Of a stretch of 64,000 nucleotides of DNA, positions 17,992 to 27,208 are shown one piece after another (within the stretch, counting starts at the first letter, position 1; each line of letters begins with the position of its first letter). The stretch spans positions 1 to 64,000 of the forward strand of contig CAKKRK010000038.1 of the NCBI GenBank assembly GCA_919902665.1, written 5' to 3'. The notes beneath the pieces were generated by a model. That model did no database searches. It saw only the letters and a program-made list of their open reading frames with translations, and had not been told where the DNA came from. Source of the DNA: Nitrospiraceae bacterium. Lineage in GTDB: Bacteria > Nitrospirota > Nitrospiria > Nitrospirales > Nitrospiraceae. A program made the position numbers and the translations under genes.

Positions 17992-19877
17992 TCCTCGATG
18001 GTTGAAATATCCCCTGGGTCCTGCCCAAGCTCTTTCGCTTTCAGCACACGGCGCATGATTTTCCCGGAGCGAGTTTTTGGCAGCGACGACACAATGTCAA
18101 TTTCAGAGGGGACCCCGATCTTGCCCAATTCTTTGAGGACCTGATCCTTGATCGACTTGATCAACGCCGGACTTTCCTGTTCTCCCTGTTTCAAAATGAT
18201 AAAGGCCTTGATGGATTCACCGACCGTCTTATGCGGTTTGCCGATGACGGCAGCTTCCGCGACGGCCGGATGGCTGACCAATGCGCTTTCCACTTCGGCA
18301 GTGCCAAGCCGATTGCCCGCAACTTTAATCACATCATCCGCCCGCCCCATGAACCAGAGATACCCATCGGCGTCTTTGTGGCAGATGTCACCGGCCGTAT
18401 AGCAGTTGGGAATCGTATTCCAATAGGTCTTGTACCGCTCCGGGTCTTTGTAGATCGTGCGCATCATGGAGGGCCAGGGTTTCTTGATGACGGCAAAGCC
18501 GCCGGCGTTGGCGGGGAGACTGTTTCCCTCGCGATCGACAACATCGGCTTCAATGCCAAGAAAGGGGCGCGTGGCTGAGCCTGGTTTCAGCGGCACGGTG
18601 GGAAGCGGGGTAATCAAGATCGATCCCGTTTCCGTCTGCCACCAGGTGTCCATGATCGGTTTGTCCCCGCCCGTCACGCGGTGATACCATTCCCAGGCTT
18701 CTGGATTGATCGGTTCTCCAACACTCCCGAGAATGCGAAGCGTCGAGAGATCAAATTTCTTCGGCCAATCTTCGCCGTAGCGCATGAGCAGCCGGATCGC
18801 GGTCGGGGTCGTATAGAAAATCGAGACTCCATACCGTTCGATGAGATCCCACCAGCGTCCAGGATTCGGATAGTCCGGTTTCCCTTCCGCTGTCAGAATC
18901 GTAGCTCCATTGAGCAGCGGGCCATAGACGATATAGCTGTGGCCTGTGACCCATCCCGGATCTGCCACGCAGAAATATATGTCATCATCTTTCAGGTCGA
19001 ACACATACTTCGTCGTCGTATAGGTGCCGACCATATACCCACCATGGACATGGACGACCCCCTTGGGTTTCCCGGTTGTCCCGGATGTGTAGAGGATATA
19101 CAGCGGGGCTTCGGCATCCAGCTGTGCTGCTTCACAAATCGGTCGCTCAGATTCAATCCATTCTTTCCAGTCAATTTCCTTTGGGGCGGAAAGAGCTGGA
19201 CCCTGGACCTCGCGGCGTACGACCACGACATGGTCGATCGTCGGGCAGGTTTTTATGGCCTCGTCCACCACTGGTTTTAATTGGATGGTCTTGCCGCGGT
19301 CGAACCCGACATCTGCGGTGATGACCAGCTTGGCCTCTGCATCGTTGATACGGTTGGCGAGGGCAGGGGCGCTGAACCCTGAATAGACGACGCTGTGGAT
19401 CACGCCGATCCTGGCGCAGGCCAGCATGGCGATGACTTGTTCTGGGATCTTGGGCAAATAGATAGTGACTCGATCGCCTTGCTTGAGGCCAAGCTTTTTG
19501 AGGGCGTTGGCGCAGCGGTTCACTTGTCGGTACAGTTCGGCATAGGTGAAGATGCGTTCCTGATCGTTCTCGCCCACCCAGATCAGGGCTACTTTGTTCT
19601 TGCGCCAGGTCTTCATGTGGCGGTCCAGGCAGTTATAGGCGATGTTGCATCGTGCGCCGACAAACCATTTCGCCCATGGATAGTTCCACTCCAGGACCTT
19701 GCTCCAAGGAGAAAACCACTCCAGCTCCTTGGCCTCACGGTTCCAAAACGCTTCAGGATCGGCGATGGATTTCTTGTATTCGGTTTCGTAGTCTTTGATG
19801 TAGGCTGCGGCTATCGTCTTGGCGGTCGGCTGGTACGTCCGACTTTCCTTCAACAGGGTCTCAATCTTTTCGCTCAT
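17988..19877 (-). CDS. acs: Acetyl-CoA synthetase
   Basis: This 629-residue AMP-forming enzyme makes acetyl-CoA from acetate, ATP and CoA. Motifs include YTSGTTGKPKGVVHVHGG (phosphate-binding loop), WWQTETGS and YTAGDICHKDADGYLWFMGR in the adenylate domain. The C-terminal PKTRSGKIMRRVL contains the lysine that Pat-type acetyltransferases modify. The open frame extends to 19952. The ATG at 19877 (MSEKIETLLKES) is preferred because it has AGGAAGGAG upstream and because the likely promoter lies at 19924-19952. Confidence 0.96.
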   Translation of the reverse strand: MSEKIETLLKESRTYQPTAKTIAAAYIKDYETEYKKSIADPEAFWNREAKELEWFSPWSKVLEWNYPWAKWFVGARCNIAYNCLDRHMKTWRKNKVALIWVGENDQERIFTYAELYRQVNRCANALKKLGLKQGDRVTIYLPKIPEQVIAMLACARIGVIHSVVYSGFSAPALANRINDAEAKLVITADVGFDRGKTIQLKPVVDEAIKTCPTIDHVVVVRREVQGPALSAPKEIDWKEWIESERPICEAAQLDAEAPLYILYTSGTTGKPKGVVHVHGGYMVGTYTTTKYVFDLKDDDIYFCVADPGWVTGHSYIVYGPLLNGATILTAEGKPDYPNPGRWWDLIERYGVSIFYTTPTAIRLLMRYGEDWPKKFDLSTLRILGSVGEPINPEAWEWYHRVTGGDKPIMDTWWQTETGSILITPLPTVPLKPGSATRPFLGIEADVVDREGNSLPANAGGFAVIKKPWPSMMRTIYKDPERYKTYWNTIPNCYTAGDICHKDADGYLWFMGRADDVIKVAGNRLGTAEVESALVSHPAVAEAAVIGKPHKTVGESIKAFIILKQGEQESPALIKSIKDQVLKELGKIGVPSEIDIVSSLPKTRSGKIMRRVLKAKELGQDPGDISTIEE

Positions 19878-19923
19878 GGCGGTCGCGTCTCCTTCCTCAG
19901 CACGGTCCATCGTCGGCTGCGCA

Positions 19924-19952
19924 ATTATGGAGAAAGTTGGGGATGCCTGCAA
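19924..19952 (-). promoter_or_regulatory. Promoter of acs
   Basis: Read on the minus strand, TTGCAG and CATAAT are separated by exactly 17 bases. The predicted transcript begins about 40 bases before the 19877 start codon and would exclude the longer alternative start. Confidence 0.5.
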
Positions 19953-20001
19953 CCATACAGTTGCTCCGTAGCCTGCGAGAGGCTTCTCTCGATTCTGTTT
20001 C

Positions 20002-20030
20002 TTGACACCTGTCTAGGCCGGAGATAGGCT
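20002..20030 (+). promoter_or_regulatory. Promoter of the caspase-like/TPR gene
   Basis: TTGACA (20002-20007) and TAGGCT (20025-20030) are 17 bases apart. The ATG lies six bases after the -10, so the transcript appears leaderless, as at higBA. Confidence 0.5.
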
Positions 20031-20036
20031 GACCCG

Positions 20037-21434
20037 ATGACCAGCGAACGGCATTGTAGGAAGAAGAACCTGTTGCGTGGGCTCGTGAGACTGCTCGTAC
20101 GGGGCGTTCATGTGTTTGGACTGTTTTCAGTCGTCGCCCTGTCGACGGCTGAAGCTCAATCGGGCAAGCCGGAAGGCCTGTACTACAAGTCTTGGGCGAT
20201 CATTATTGGGATCGAAAACTATGTCTTGGCTCCTCCCATCCCGGGAGCGATCAGCGATGCCAAGAAGGTGGCCGAGGCGTTTCGACGGTTGGGGTTCGAC
20301 GAGGTGGTCGAGTTCTACGACAAGGATGCAAGCTCGCGACGTCTGCACCAGTTGTTCAACGACCTGTTGCCGAGAAAAGTTGGGCGCATGGATCGGCTCG
20401 TTGTGTTCTTTGCGGGCCATGCCGGGTCTATGCAGGATCCTGATGGGTACGATCGAGGGTATCTCGTGCCGTTCGATGCACCGGTCAACAACGCCACGAA
20501 GTCGATCACGGTTGAGCACTTAAAAGAATTTACGAGGCGGTCGGCTTCCAAACACACGCTCCTTATTCTCGATGCGCCGGTATTCGAATGGGAGACAACT
20601 AAGCCATCGGGACTGTCATTGGAAGGGCGTGTGGCTCCAGAATCGGATACGGATCGGCGTGCGGTCCAAGTCATCAGCGCGGCAGGTAAAGGAGAGACCG
20701 CTGTTCGCGCTGAGAAAAGTAGTCGTTTTGTGCAGACACTATTGATCGGACTGTCTGGTACTGCCGATCTGGACGGAAACGGCTGGCTCATGGCTTCTGA
20801 GTTGGGGACCTATTTGGTGCGACAGGTTGAGGAGGCCTCCAATGGTACGCAACGTCCATCCAGTCTCCGCATCGAGGGGGATGGAGACACGGCGTTGGTC
20901 GAAGGACGGAGGTCGGCGTTTATGCTTGGTGCCGGTCCTCGGACTCCTTCTGAGCGGCAACGGGAGGCGAAGGCTCACTACGAACGAGCCCTCGCGCTGT
21001 TGCAGGAAGGGAAATCAGGAGAAGAAGCCTTAGAACGACTGGATCGCGCGATCAGTTACGATCCGACCTACGGTAGTGCGTACGTGCTGAAGAGTTATGT
21101 TCGATTGGAAGTGGTGCCGAATCTCGACGAGGCCTTGGCGACCGGCCTTCTCGCGGTGAAATATGCGCCGAGGAACCCAGATTCGTTTTATACGCTGGGA
21201 TTGATTCACGAAAAACGCGGCGAGTTTGCGGAAGCTGAAGCGGCTCTCCGACAAGCTTTGCTTGTGAACAACACCTATCGGGATGTGTACTTCACATTGG
21301 GGGCACTGTATGCCGATCATCTCAATGATCAGGCTCAGTCGGTGGAGGCCTTTCGCCGGTATTTGGAACTCGGCGGCACCGATCCTCGCGCCCAAGCCAC
21401 TGTCAGTCAAGCCGATCGCACTCCCGTGCCTTAG
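20037..21434 (+). CDS. Exported caspase-like (C14) protein with TPR repeats; catalytic Cys missing
   Basis: This 465-residue protein has an N-terminal membrane/signal segment (about 22-42). A caspase-like p20 domain begins at SWAIIIGIENY. The His motif is intact (FFAGHAGS, His 128). The Cys motif that should read LLILDACxSG instead reads LLILDAPVF, with Pro 181 at the Cys position. An EF-hand-like DLDGNGWLMASEL follows near 240, then three or so TPR units (about 310-455). It is probably a non-proteolytic scaffold. The next gene, facing it, encodes another inactive caspase fold. Confidence 0.8.
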   Translation: MTSERHCRKKNLLRGLVRLLVRGVHVFGLFSVVALSTAEAQSGKPEGLYYKSWAIIIGIENYVLAPPIPGAISDAKKVAEAFRRLGFDEVVEFYDKDASSRRLHQLFNDLLPRKVGRMDRLVVFFAGHAGSMQDPDGYDRGYLVPFDAPVNNATKSITVEHLKEFTRRSASKHTLLILDAPVFEWETTKPSGLSLEGRVAPESDTDRRAVQVISAAGKGETAVRAEKSSRFVQTLLIGLSGTADLDGNGWLMASELGTYLVRQVEEASNGTQRPSSLRIEGDGDTALVEGRRSAFMLGAGPRTPSERQREAKAHYERALALLQEGKSGEEALERLDRAISYDPTYGSAYVLKSYVRLEVVPNLDEALATGLLAVKYAPRNPDSFYTLGLIHEKRGEFAEAEAALRQALLVNNTYRDVYFTLGALYADHLNDQAQSVEAFRRYLELGGTDPRAQATVSQADRTPVP

Positions 21435-21522
21435 CATGCTGCAAAAAGACTCGCGTACTCATACGGGCGGCGAGCAGCGCTGTTGAGCTACCTATCAGAC
21501 GAACCGTCTGGGATTGCGCGGG

Positions 21523-23376
21523 TTAGGGTGCTTCTGAAGAGGTGAGCGAAGGAAGTGTGGTCAGGACGAGTGAGGCGGCCGGGTCGTCTGGTTTGAGCGG
21601 GGGAAGCAGCATGGGCCGTTGCTCTTGATTGAATTGAGTCTTTGCCGCCCAGGAGACTTTTTGGCGTACGTAGCCAGTGAGTTCTCCGAATGTGACGGTC
21701 CCGTTGCGATTGGTGTCGGCCTCTCCTCGGAGCCCTTTCAAGAGGTAGTAGGTGAAGAGGCCATGGCGGTGCTGGTCATCTTCCAGTCCCTTCGTCATGT
21801 CTTCGCCCCCGATCAGTCCGATCGTATGTCCTCCGCCAAGTTCCCAGCGGGGTGATGGGGTTTTCCCCTTGGTATCGCCGCGCAGTCTGGAGACCATGCC
21901 GTCGAACAGGAAGAGGACCTGTTTGGCCTTGAGCCTGGCAAAGGCGGACTCAAGATCAGTGAGCGGGTAGAGTCGGGCCGAGTCCGTAGCGCTGCCATCA
22001 TGAAGAGCGAGCAAGACGTCGCCGGTGGGCGTCACTATTGCCTGTCCCGAGAAATAGACGATCACAACCGCATCTTTGGCCGCATGTTGTGGGAGCCAGC
22101 CGAACAATGTTTCGTGGAGATCGGCGCGGAGCGCCTTCTGGTTGTGCAATAGCCGAACGTTGGACGGGGGCACACCGCCGAGGGACTGAAAATAAGCGGC
22201 GACGGTCTCCGCATCCGTCGCGGCGTAGCGGCGGGGCGTGAGCTTGGGATCGCGATAGGCGCCGACCCCGATCGAGACGAGGTAGGTCTGAGGCTGGTGA
22301 AAGCCCGGCGCCGGTGCGGGAATTTGGTTGACGTCGTCCTGGCCGGTCCCGGCTGGCTGAATGGTCAACGAAAGGGTTTGGGACGGCGCCTTGGCTCCTC
22401 CCGATTCGACGACGGTGACATGGATCGCGGCCTGTTGTGCCTGATTGGTCGGGGGGAGGGTCGCGATGAACTCGAGCGATTTTGTTTGGCCCGGTTGGAG
22501 CGGCGGTATCGGCAGTGTCGTGGCGGGGAATTGCTCGATGACAACCGAGGTTCCGGTGAGCGAAGCAGAGGCGCTCTCAATCACCCTCGTTCCCGCATTG
22601 ATAATATCCACACGCACCCGCACATGCTCGCCGCCTTCAAGAATCAGATTACTGTTCTCGTCGAGCAGCATCGCCTTAAATCGAAGAGCCTGTGATGGTG
22701 ACGCCGGGGATGCGCCCACGCTTCCCACCGGTATCGGACTCAACTCGGTCGGGGAGGCGGTTTCCTGGCCGGTCACGGCTTGTCTGGCATTGAGAGAGAC
22801 ACGTGTCGCAAAATCGATGACGGTATCGCGGATGAAGGGGTCGATCAGATAGTTGCAGTTCTTGGAGAGCTGTTCAAGCCGCAGCCGTTCCTGACGGGCA
22901 ATTTTGATGTCCGTCTGACGGAGCAGCGCTCCCTTTCGATCGTGGATACGAGCGATGGCGTTGAGGTGTAAGACGGCAGGGGCCCGATCGTACAAGGCCT
23001 CCTTATTGAGGTCGAACGATGAATCGACGAGATCAACGTGAATGACATAATCAGGTGTGGCGGTATCGCTGGTGCCGTCGTCAATCGTCGTGGTGAACGT
23101 TCGCCGAAGGCCTTCCCGTACGGCCTCCTGAAGTCGATCGCCCAGCTGAATTTCCTGGAGCTGTCCGCAGGAATCGCTGTAGCGAATCGTCAGGTCTTTG
23201 ATCGATGGGGCAATGTCCAGCTTGGCGCTGGCGGGCAATGGCTCCCCCAGTGAAGGCAATTCCAGAGGTTTGACGCAAGCGGCGAGGAGCAACACGCAGA
23301 CCATCCCCGCCCCAGTGACAAGCCTGGTATGATTGAGTCGTTCTGTTGGAATCACCGCATGACCTATGGTGACCAT
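21523..23376 (-). CDS. Lipoprotein with inactive caspase-like domain
   Basis: This protein of about 617 residues carries a lipoprotein signal (VCVLLLAAC, cysteine near residue 34). A lipid-anchored N-terminal domain and a proline-rich linker follow. A DUF11-like beta domain with AMLLDENSNLILEGGEHVRV lies near 240-340. The C-terminal caspase fold begins YLVSIGVGAY. Both catalytic positions are changed: YFSGQA has Gln 445 where YFSGHG is expected, and FLFDGMVSR has Met 494 in place of Cys. An EF-hand-like loop DTNRNGTVTFGEL precedes the end. The start is uncertain: ATG 23376 was chosen and GTG 23397 is possible. Confidence 0.75.
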   Translation of the reverse strand: MVTIGHAVIPTERLNHTRLVTGAGMVCVLLLAACVKPLELPSLGEPLPASAKLDIAPSIKDLTIRYSDSCGQLQEIQLGDRLQEAVREGLRRTFTTTIDDGTSDTATPDYVIHVDLVDSSFDLNKEALYDRAPAVLHLNAIARIHDRKGALLRQTDIKIARQERLRLEQLSKNCNYLIDPFIRDTVIDFATRVSLNARQAVTGQETASPTELSPIPVGSVGASPASPSQALRFKAMLLDENSNLILEGGEHVRVRVDIINAGTRVIESASASLTGTSVVIEQFPATTLPIPPLQPGQTKSLEFIATLPPTNQAQQAAIHVTVVESGGAKAPSQTLSLTIQPAGTGQDDVNQIPAPAPGFHQPQTYLVSIGVGAYRDPKLTPRRYAATDAETVAAYFQSLGGVPPSNVRLLHNQKALRADLHETLFGWLPQHAAKDAVVIVYFSGQAIVTPTGDVLLALHDGSATDSARLYPLTDLESAFARLKAKQVLFLFDGMVSRLRGDTKGKTPSPRWELGGGHTIGLIGGEDMTKGLEDDQHRHGLFTYYLLKGLRGEADTNRNGTVTFGELTGYVRQKVSWAAKTQFNQEQRPMLLPPLKPDDPAASLVLTTLPSLTSSEAP

Positions 23377-23538
23377 TTCGCTGCGGCCGTCCGCCACCGT
23401 ACTGGAAACATCAGGTGAAAGGCAACCGTCCGGCTGGTATGACTGGTATGAGCAGAATGGATGTCTTTGGGGCGGTGAGAAGGTCTTTGATTAGATCTCT
23501 CTCATGACAAACTTTGCTCGTAAAGGGACTTTTCCTCT

Positions 23539-23568
23539 TTGAAGCCTGTTGAAAGAGTGGTGTAATAT
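23539..23568 (+). promoter_or_regulatory. Promoter of the HtrA-type protease gene
   Basis: TTGAAG (23539-23544) and TAATAT (23563-23568) are separated by 18 bases. The start codon at 23648 has the strong ribosome site CTGGAGGAAT. A leader of about 70 bases results. Confidence 0.45.
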
Positions 23569-23647
23569 GAAGCGTTCAATAGCGCGGAGATACTTAATTC
23601 CTAAATAGCACTCTCGATGAGAGTCACATCCTGGAGGAATTTAGAAT

Positions 23648-25156
23648 ATGGTCACGTGGACTCAGCAAGCGACGAATATGCTTATCGGTGGTGGCTTGGC
23701 CCTGTGTGCTCTCGTCGGAAGTGGATGCGTCTCACCTGTCTCAGCTGCTGGAGTCCCTCCAGCATGGGCTCAAGGCTTTTCGGAGATCGTGAAAAAGACC
23801 ACTCCGGCTGTCGTCAATATCGCGGTGACGGGTGGAGGAGAGGGAAGCCGGAGACGCGGAGGAATGCCGCCTAATCCGTTCGGCACGCCTCCTCCTGGCG
23901 ATGAGCCGGGAGGTGGAGAATTGCCAACCCCCCCGCCAGGCCCGCATGGTCCACCCGCGCCGCATGGCCGCCCGGATCAGAGTGCGGGATCCGGAGTTGT
24001 CTTTGATGCCAACGGGTTCATCGTGACCAATAATCACGTCGTTGAAGGAGCCACGCAGATTACGGTGACCTTGAACGATCGGCGCGAGTTTTCGGCAAAG
24101 GTGGTGGGCACCGATCCAAAGACGGATTTGGCGGTCATCAAGATTGAAGCGAAGGATCTGCCGTCGCTGAAATGGGCGGAGTATGAAAAGCTACAAGTCG
24201 GTGATCTGGTGCTGGCGGTGGGAAGTCCGTTTGGTCTGAGCTCGACCGTCACGCTCGGCATCATCAGCGCCCTGGGGCGTGGGAATGTGGGCATTGCGGA
24301 CTATGAAGATTTCATTCAGACCGACGCGGCCATCAATCCTGGGAATTCGGGTGGAGCGCTCGTCAACATGAATGGAGATCTGATCGGTATCAACACCGCG
24401 ATTTTCTCGCGCACCGGCGGGTCGGAAGGGATCGGGTTTGCGATTCCCAGCAGTATCGCGCTCGATATCGTGGACAGTCTGCAGAAAACAGGCAAGGTCG
24501 TACGAGGATGGATGGGTGTTGCGATCCAAGAAATTACGCCGGCCTTGGCGAAATCGTTCAAACTCCCGGAGCAGCGGAAGGGGGTATTGATCAGCGATGT
24601 CAATGAGAATGGCCCATCCCATGCCGCGGGAGTCAAGCGAGGCGATGTCGTCGTGGCCTTTAATGGCAAGGAAGTGCAGACTGTCAGCCAGCTGCGCAAT
24701 CTTGTCGCGCGAACGATGGTTGGAAAAGATGCACAGGTCAAGGTGTTGCGCGAAGGCAAGGAGCAGCTGATCGCGGTGAAGGTTGCCGAACGCCCTTCAG
24801 ATGAACTGCTGGCCAAGAAAGAGTCGGCGCCGCCGAAGGACGCGGGCGAAACGATGAAGCTTCCGGACAATGTACTGGCGTCGTTGCGTGTCCAAACGCT
24901 GGATAATACGCTGATGAGTCAGTTGAACATTTCCGCGAAGACGGCCGGAGTCGTTATCACCTCCGTGGAACCGGGTGGGCCGGGAGAGGCAGCCGGACTC
25001 CAGCGTGGTGATGTGATTCAAGAAGTCAATCATGAGCCCATCAAGACGTTGGGCGATTATCAAAAGATCGCAGAAAAGATTAAGAAAGACGAACTTGCCG
25101 TGCTGTTGGTCAATCGGCAAGGGAACAGCCTGTTTGTGGCGGTGAATCCGAAGTAA
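23648..25156 (+). CDS. Periplasmic serine protease, Do/HtrA family
   Basis: This 502-residue protein is an exported quality-control protease/chaperone. A lipoprotein-like or cleavable signal lies at about 10-35 ([13 protein letters not shown]). An extended Gly/Pro-rich linker (about 60-115) is unusual for the family. The trypsin-like domain has the full triad: His 130 (TNNHVV), Asp 160 (KTDLAVIK) and Ser 234 (GNSGGALV). Two PDZ domains follow, at about 285-375 and 400-495. The gene heads the block with tatC and molybdoenzyme-maturation genes. Confidence 0.93.
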   Translation: MVTWTQQATNMLIGGGLALCALVGSGCVSPVSAAGVPPAWAQGFSEIVKKTTPAVVNIAVTGGGEGSRRRGGMPPNPFGTPPPGDEPGGGELPTPPPGPHGPPAPHGRPDQSAGSGVVFDANGFIVTNNHVVEGATQITVTLNDRREFSAKVVGTDPKTDLAVIKIEAKDLPSLKWAEYEKLQVGDLVLAVGSPFGLSSTVTLGIISALGRGNVGIADYEDFIQTDAAINPGNSGGALVNMNGDLIGINTAIFSRTGGSEGIGFAIPSSIALDIVDSLQKTGKVVRGWMGVAIQEITPALAKSFKLPEQRKGVLISDVNENGPSHAAGVKRGDVVVAFNGKEVQTVSQLRNLVARTMVGKDAQVKVLREGKEQLIAVKVAERPSDELLAKKESAPPKDAGETMKLPDNVLASLRVQTLDNTLMSQLNISAKTAGVVITSVEPGGPGEAAGLQRGDVIQEVNHEPIKTLGDYQKIAEKIKKDELAVLLVNRQGNSLFVAVNPK

Positions 25157-25254
25157 GACGCACAGGGGTATTTGTTGATCTGTCGATCTGGCGATTGCCA
25201 GAGGCTCGATCATCAGATTGTTGGATCGACAGATTCAAAAATGTACGAGGCTCT

Positions 25255-26196
25255 GTGCTGAATAAGCTGAGCCAGTGGCTGCAAGATTCGGTCTTCAAGC
25301 CGCTGGAAGACAAGAAGATGCCGGTCATGGAACACCTCGTGGAGTTCCAGGTCCGGCTCACCCGTGCGGTGATCGCCCTGGCGGTCGTGTTCATGGGGAC
25401 GTTTTTTTATGCCGATGCGCTGGTCAAATGGCTGCGGGTTCCGCTCCAGAACATGTTCGTGCCGAGCCAATTAACCTGGGAGCCGACCGATTTGCCAACG
25501 GTGCCGTTTGTCTTTCTTGCGCCGGCGGAGGCACTCTGGCAGAACGTCAAGGTCGCGGGGCTGTTTGCTATTGTGCTTGCCATGCCTTATCTCTTGTATG
25601 AGATCTGGCGGTTCGTCGTTCCGGGACTGCATGCTCAGGAGCGACGGTTTGTTGGGCCGTTTGTCTGTGTGAGCGCGTTGGCATTCTACGCCGGGGTCGG
25701 GTTCTCGTTTTTTTTCATTCTTCCCTTCGCCTTGAATTTTTTGATTTCGTACGGAGTGAACGCGGGATTCGTGCCGCAAATCTCGATCGCCCAGTATGTC
25801 GGGTTTGCCCTGTGGTTCTTGACGGTCTTTGGGCTGATCTTTGAAGTGCCACTGGCCATCACCCTCATGGCCAAGTTGGGCTGGGTCGATGCACCGTTCC
25901 TGATTCAGTATTGGAAGTGGGCGTTGTTAGGATCGTTTATCATCGCCGCGATTCTGACGCCTACGCCGGACCCGTTTAATCAGATGTTGATGGCTGGACC
26001 CATGTTTCTTCTTTACTGGGTCGGCATCTTCGGCGCGAAGGTGTTTGGCAAGAAGACATCTGCTGAAAATCAACAGGCAGGTGTTCCGACAGTCGCCATG
26101 GCTGGGGTAGGGGCCGGGGGAACTGCTTCCGGCATGTCGATGCCAAAATCTTCGGGTGATGACTATGTCGGCGTTCCCGGAGGGCGACACCACTAA
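25255..26196 (+). CDS. tatC: Sec-independent (Tat) translocase subunit TatC
   Basis: This 313-residue integral membrane protein is the twin-arginine receptor of the Tat export system. Six hydrophobic helices are visible. The N-terminal KKMPVMEHLVEFQVRL and the loop VPGLHAQERRFVGPFV match TatC landmarks, as does ILTPTPDPFNQM. The GTG at 25255, after ACGAGG, was chosen; an upstream in-frame start (25195) has poor context. The C-terminus carries a Gly/Ala/Ser-rich tail beyond the usual end. No tatA/B gene is nearby. Adjacent Fe-S and molybdopterin genes suggest a role with exported cofactor enzymes. Confidence 0.93.
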   Translation: MLNKLSQWLQDSVFKPLEDKKMPVMEHLVEFQVRLTRAVIALAVVFMGTFFYADALVKWLRVPLQNMFVPSQLTWEPTDLPTVPFVFLAPAEALWQNVKVAGLFAIVLAMPYLLYEIWRFVVPGLHAQERRFVGPFVCVSALAFYAGVGFSFFFILPFALNFLISYGVNAGFVPQISIAQYVGFALWFLTVFGLIFEVPLAITLMAKLGWVDAPFLIQYWKWALLGSFIIAAILTPTPDPFNQMLMAGPMFLLYWVGIFGAKVFGKKTSAENQQAGVPTVAMAGVGAGGTASGMSMPKSSGDDYVGVPGGRHH

Positions 26197-26239
26197 CGAC
26201 GAGGGCGAGCGACAGCAATGGTCGCAGAAAAGAAATCCT

Positions 26240-27208
26240 ATGGCACGTGAACTCAATGTCATCAATACCGGAAGCGGGAATAGCGACGCCTGTACGTATA
26301 TGTGGGCCTGTGCCATCTGCGACGAAAACGAGCGGTGCCAGAAGGATAAAGAAGGACATAGTCGATGGCTGGTCGCCAAGCGGATGGAGCGCATCGAGCA
26401 CAAAGTGCTCATCATGAGCAATAAGGGCGGTGTGGGGAAAAGCACCTGCACGACCAACATTGCGGTGAGCCTCGCGCTCAAGGGATGGCATGTCGGAATC
26501 TGTGACATGGATATTCATGGTCCCAATATTCCGAAAATGGTTGGTGCGGAAGGTCAGAAGCTCAAGGTCAGCACGTCCGGGGGGATTATTCCCTTCCAAG
26601 CCTACAATTTGAAGATCGCCTCGATGTCGTTTCTGTTGCAGAACTCGGATGACCCAATTATCTGGCGCGATGCCTACAAGTACGAATTCATCAATCAACT
26701 GCTCGGAGGTGTCGATTGGCAGGATTTGAATTTTCTCCTGATTGATCTCCCGCCGGGAACCGGGAACGAGTCGGTCACGACCATTGATCTGCTCGGCACG
26801 GTGAGCGGCGCCGTGATTGTCACGACGCCACAAGAAGTGGCGCTGCTTGATTCCAGAAAGTCGGTGACGTTTTGTAAGGATAGCGAGGTACCGATCGTCG
26901 GGATCGTGGAAAACATGAGTGGGCTCGAGTGTCCACATTGTCATACTCAGATTGATGTATTCAGAAAGGGTGGTGGGGAAGCGTCCGCGCTTGATATGGG
27001 CGTCCCATTTTTGGGACGGATTCCACTCGATCCCGATGTGGTGACACAGTCAGACGCGGGTGAACCCTTTGCCCTGTTCAACTCTGATTCGCCAACTGCC
27101 GAAGCGTATCACCAGATCGCCAATCAGGTTGAAGCCTTCTGTAAGAAGAGTGCCTCGTTGCTGAAAGTGGGGCGGACGACGACAGGATTGCTGAAGGGAG
27201 ATCGTTAG
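26240..27208 (+). CDS. Mrp/Nbp35-type Fe-S scaffold ATPase
   Basis: This 322-residue P-loop protein has the deviant Walker A SNKGGVGKST, a DMDIHGPNIPKM switch region and LLIDLPPGTG. A C-terminal CPHC pair (Cys 231/234) bridges an Fe-S cluster between subunits in this family. It also has an N-terminal four-cysteine motif, C18-x5-C24-x2-C27-x5-C33. This recalls the N-terminal cluster site of eukaryotic Nbp35 and is absent from most bacterial Mrp. The chosen ATG at 26240 keeps it; longer starts from 26156 overlap tatC. The stop overlaps the moeA GTG. Confidence 0.88.
   Translation: MARELNVINTGSGNSDACTYMWACAICDENERCQKDKEGHSRWLVAKRMERIEHKVLIMSNKGGVGKSTCTTNIAVSLALKGWHVGICDMDIHGPNIPKMVGAEGQKLKVSTSGGIIPFQAYNLKIASMSFLLQNSDDPIIWRDAYKYEFINQLLGGVDWQDLNFLLIDLPPGTGNESVTTIDLLGTVSGAVIVTTPQEVALLDSRKSVTFCKDSEVPIVGIVENMSGLECPHCHTQIDVFRKGGGEASALDMGVPFLGRIPLDPDVVTQSDAGEPFALFNSDSPTAEAYHQIANQVEAFCKKSASLLKVGRTTTGLLKGDR

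Noticed and set aside
18681-19280. 199-codon plus-strand ORF opposite acs
   Set aside because: Antisense shadow; acs motifs are continuous across it on the minus strand.
21434-21522. Second copy of the palindromic repeat or a terminator between the caspase-like genes
   Set aside because: CTGCAAAAAG only loosely recalls the repeat; the CAGACG/CGTCTG stem (21496-21510) has no T run.
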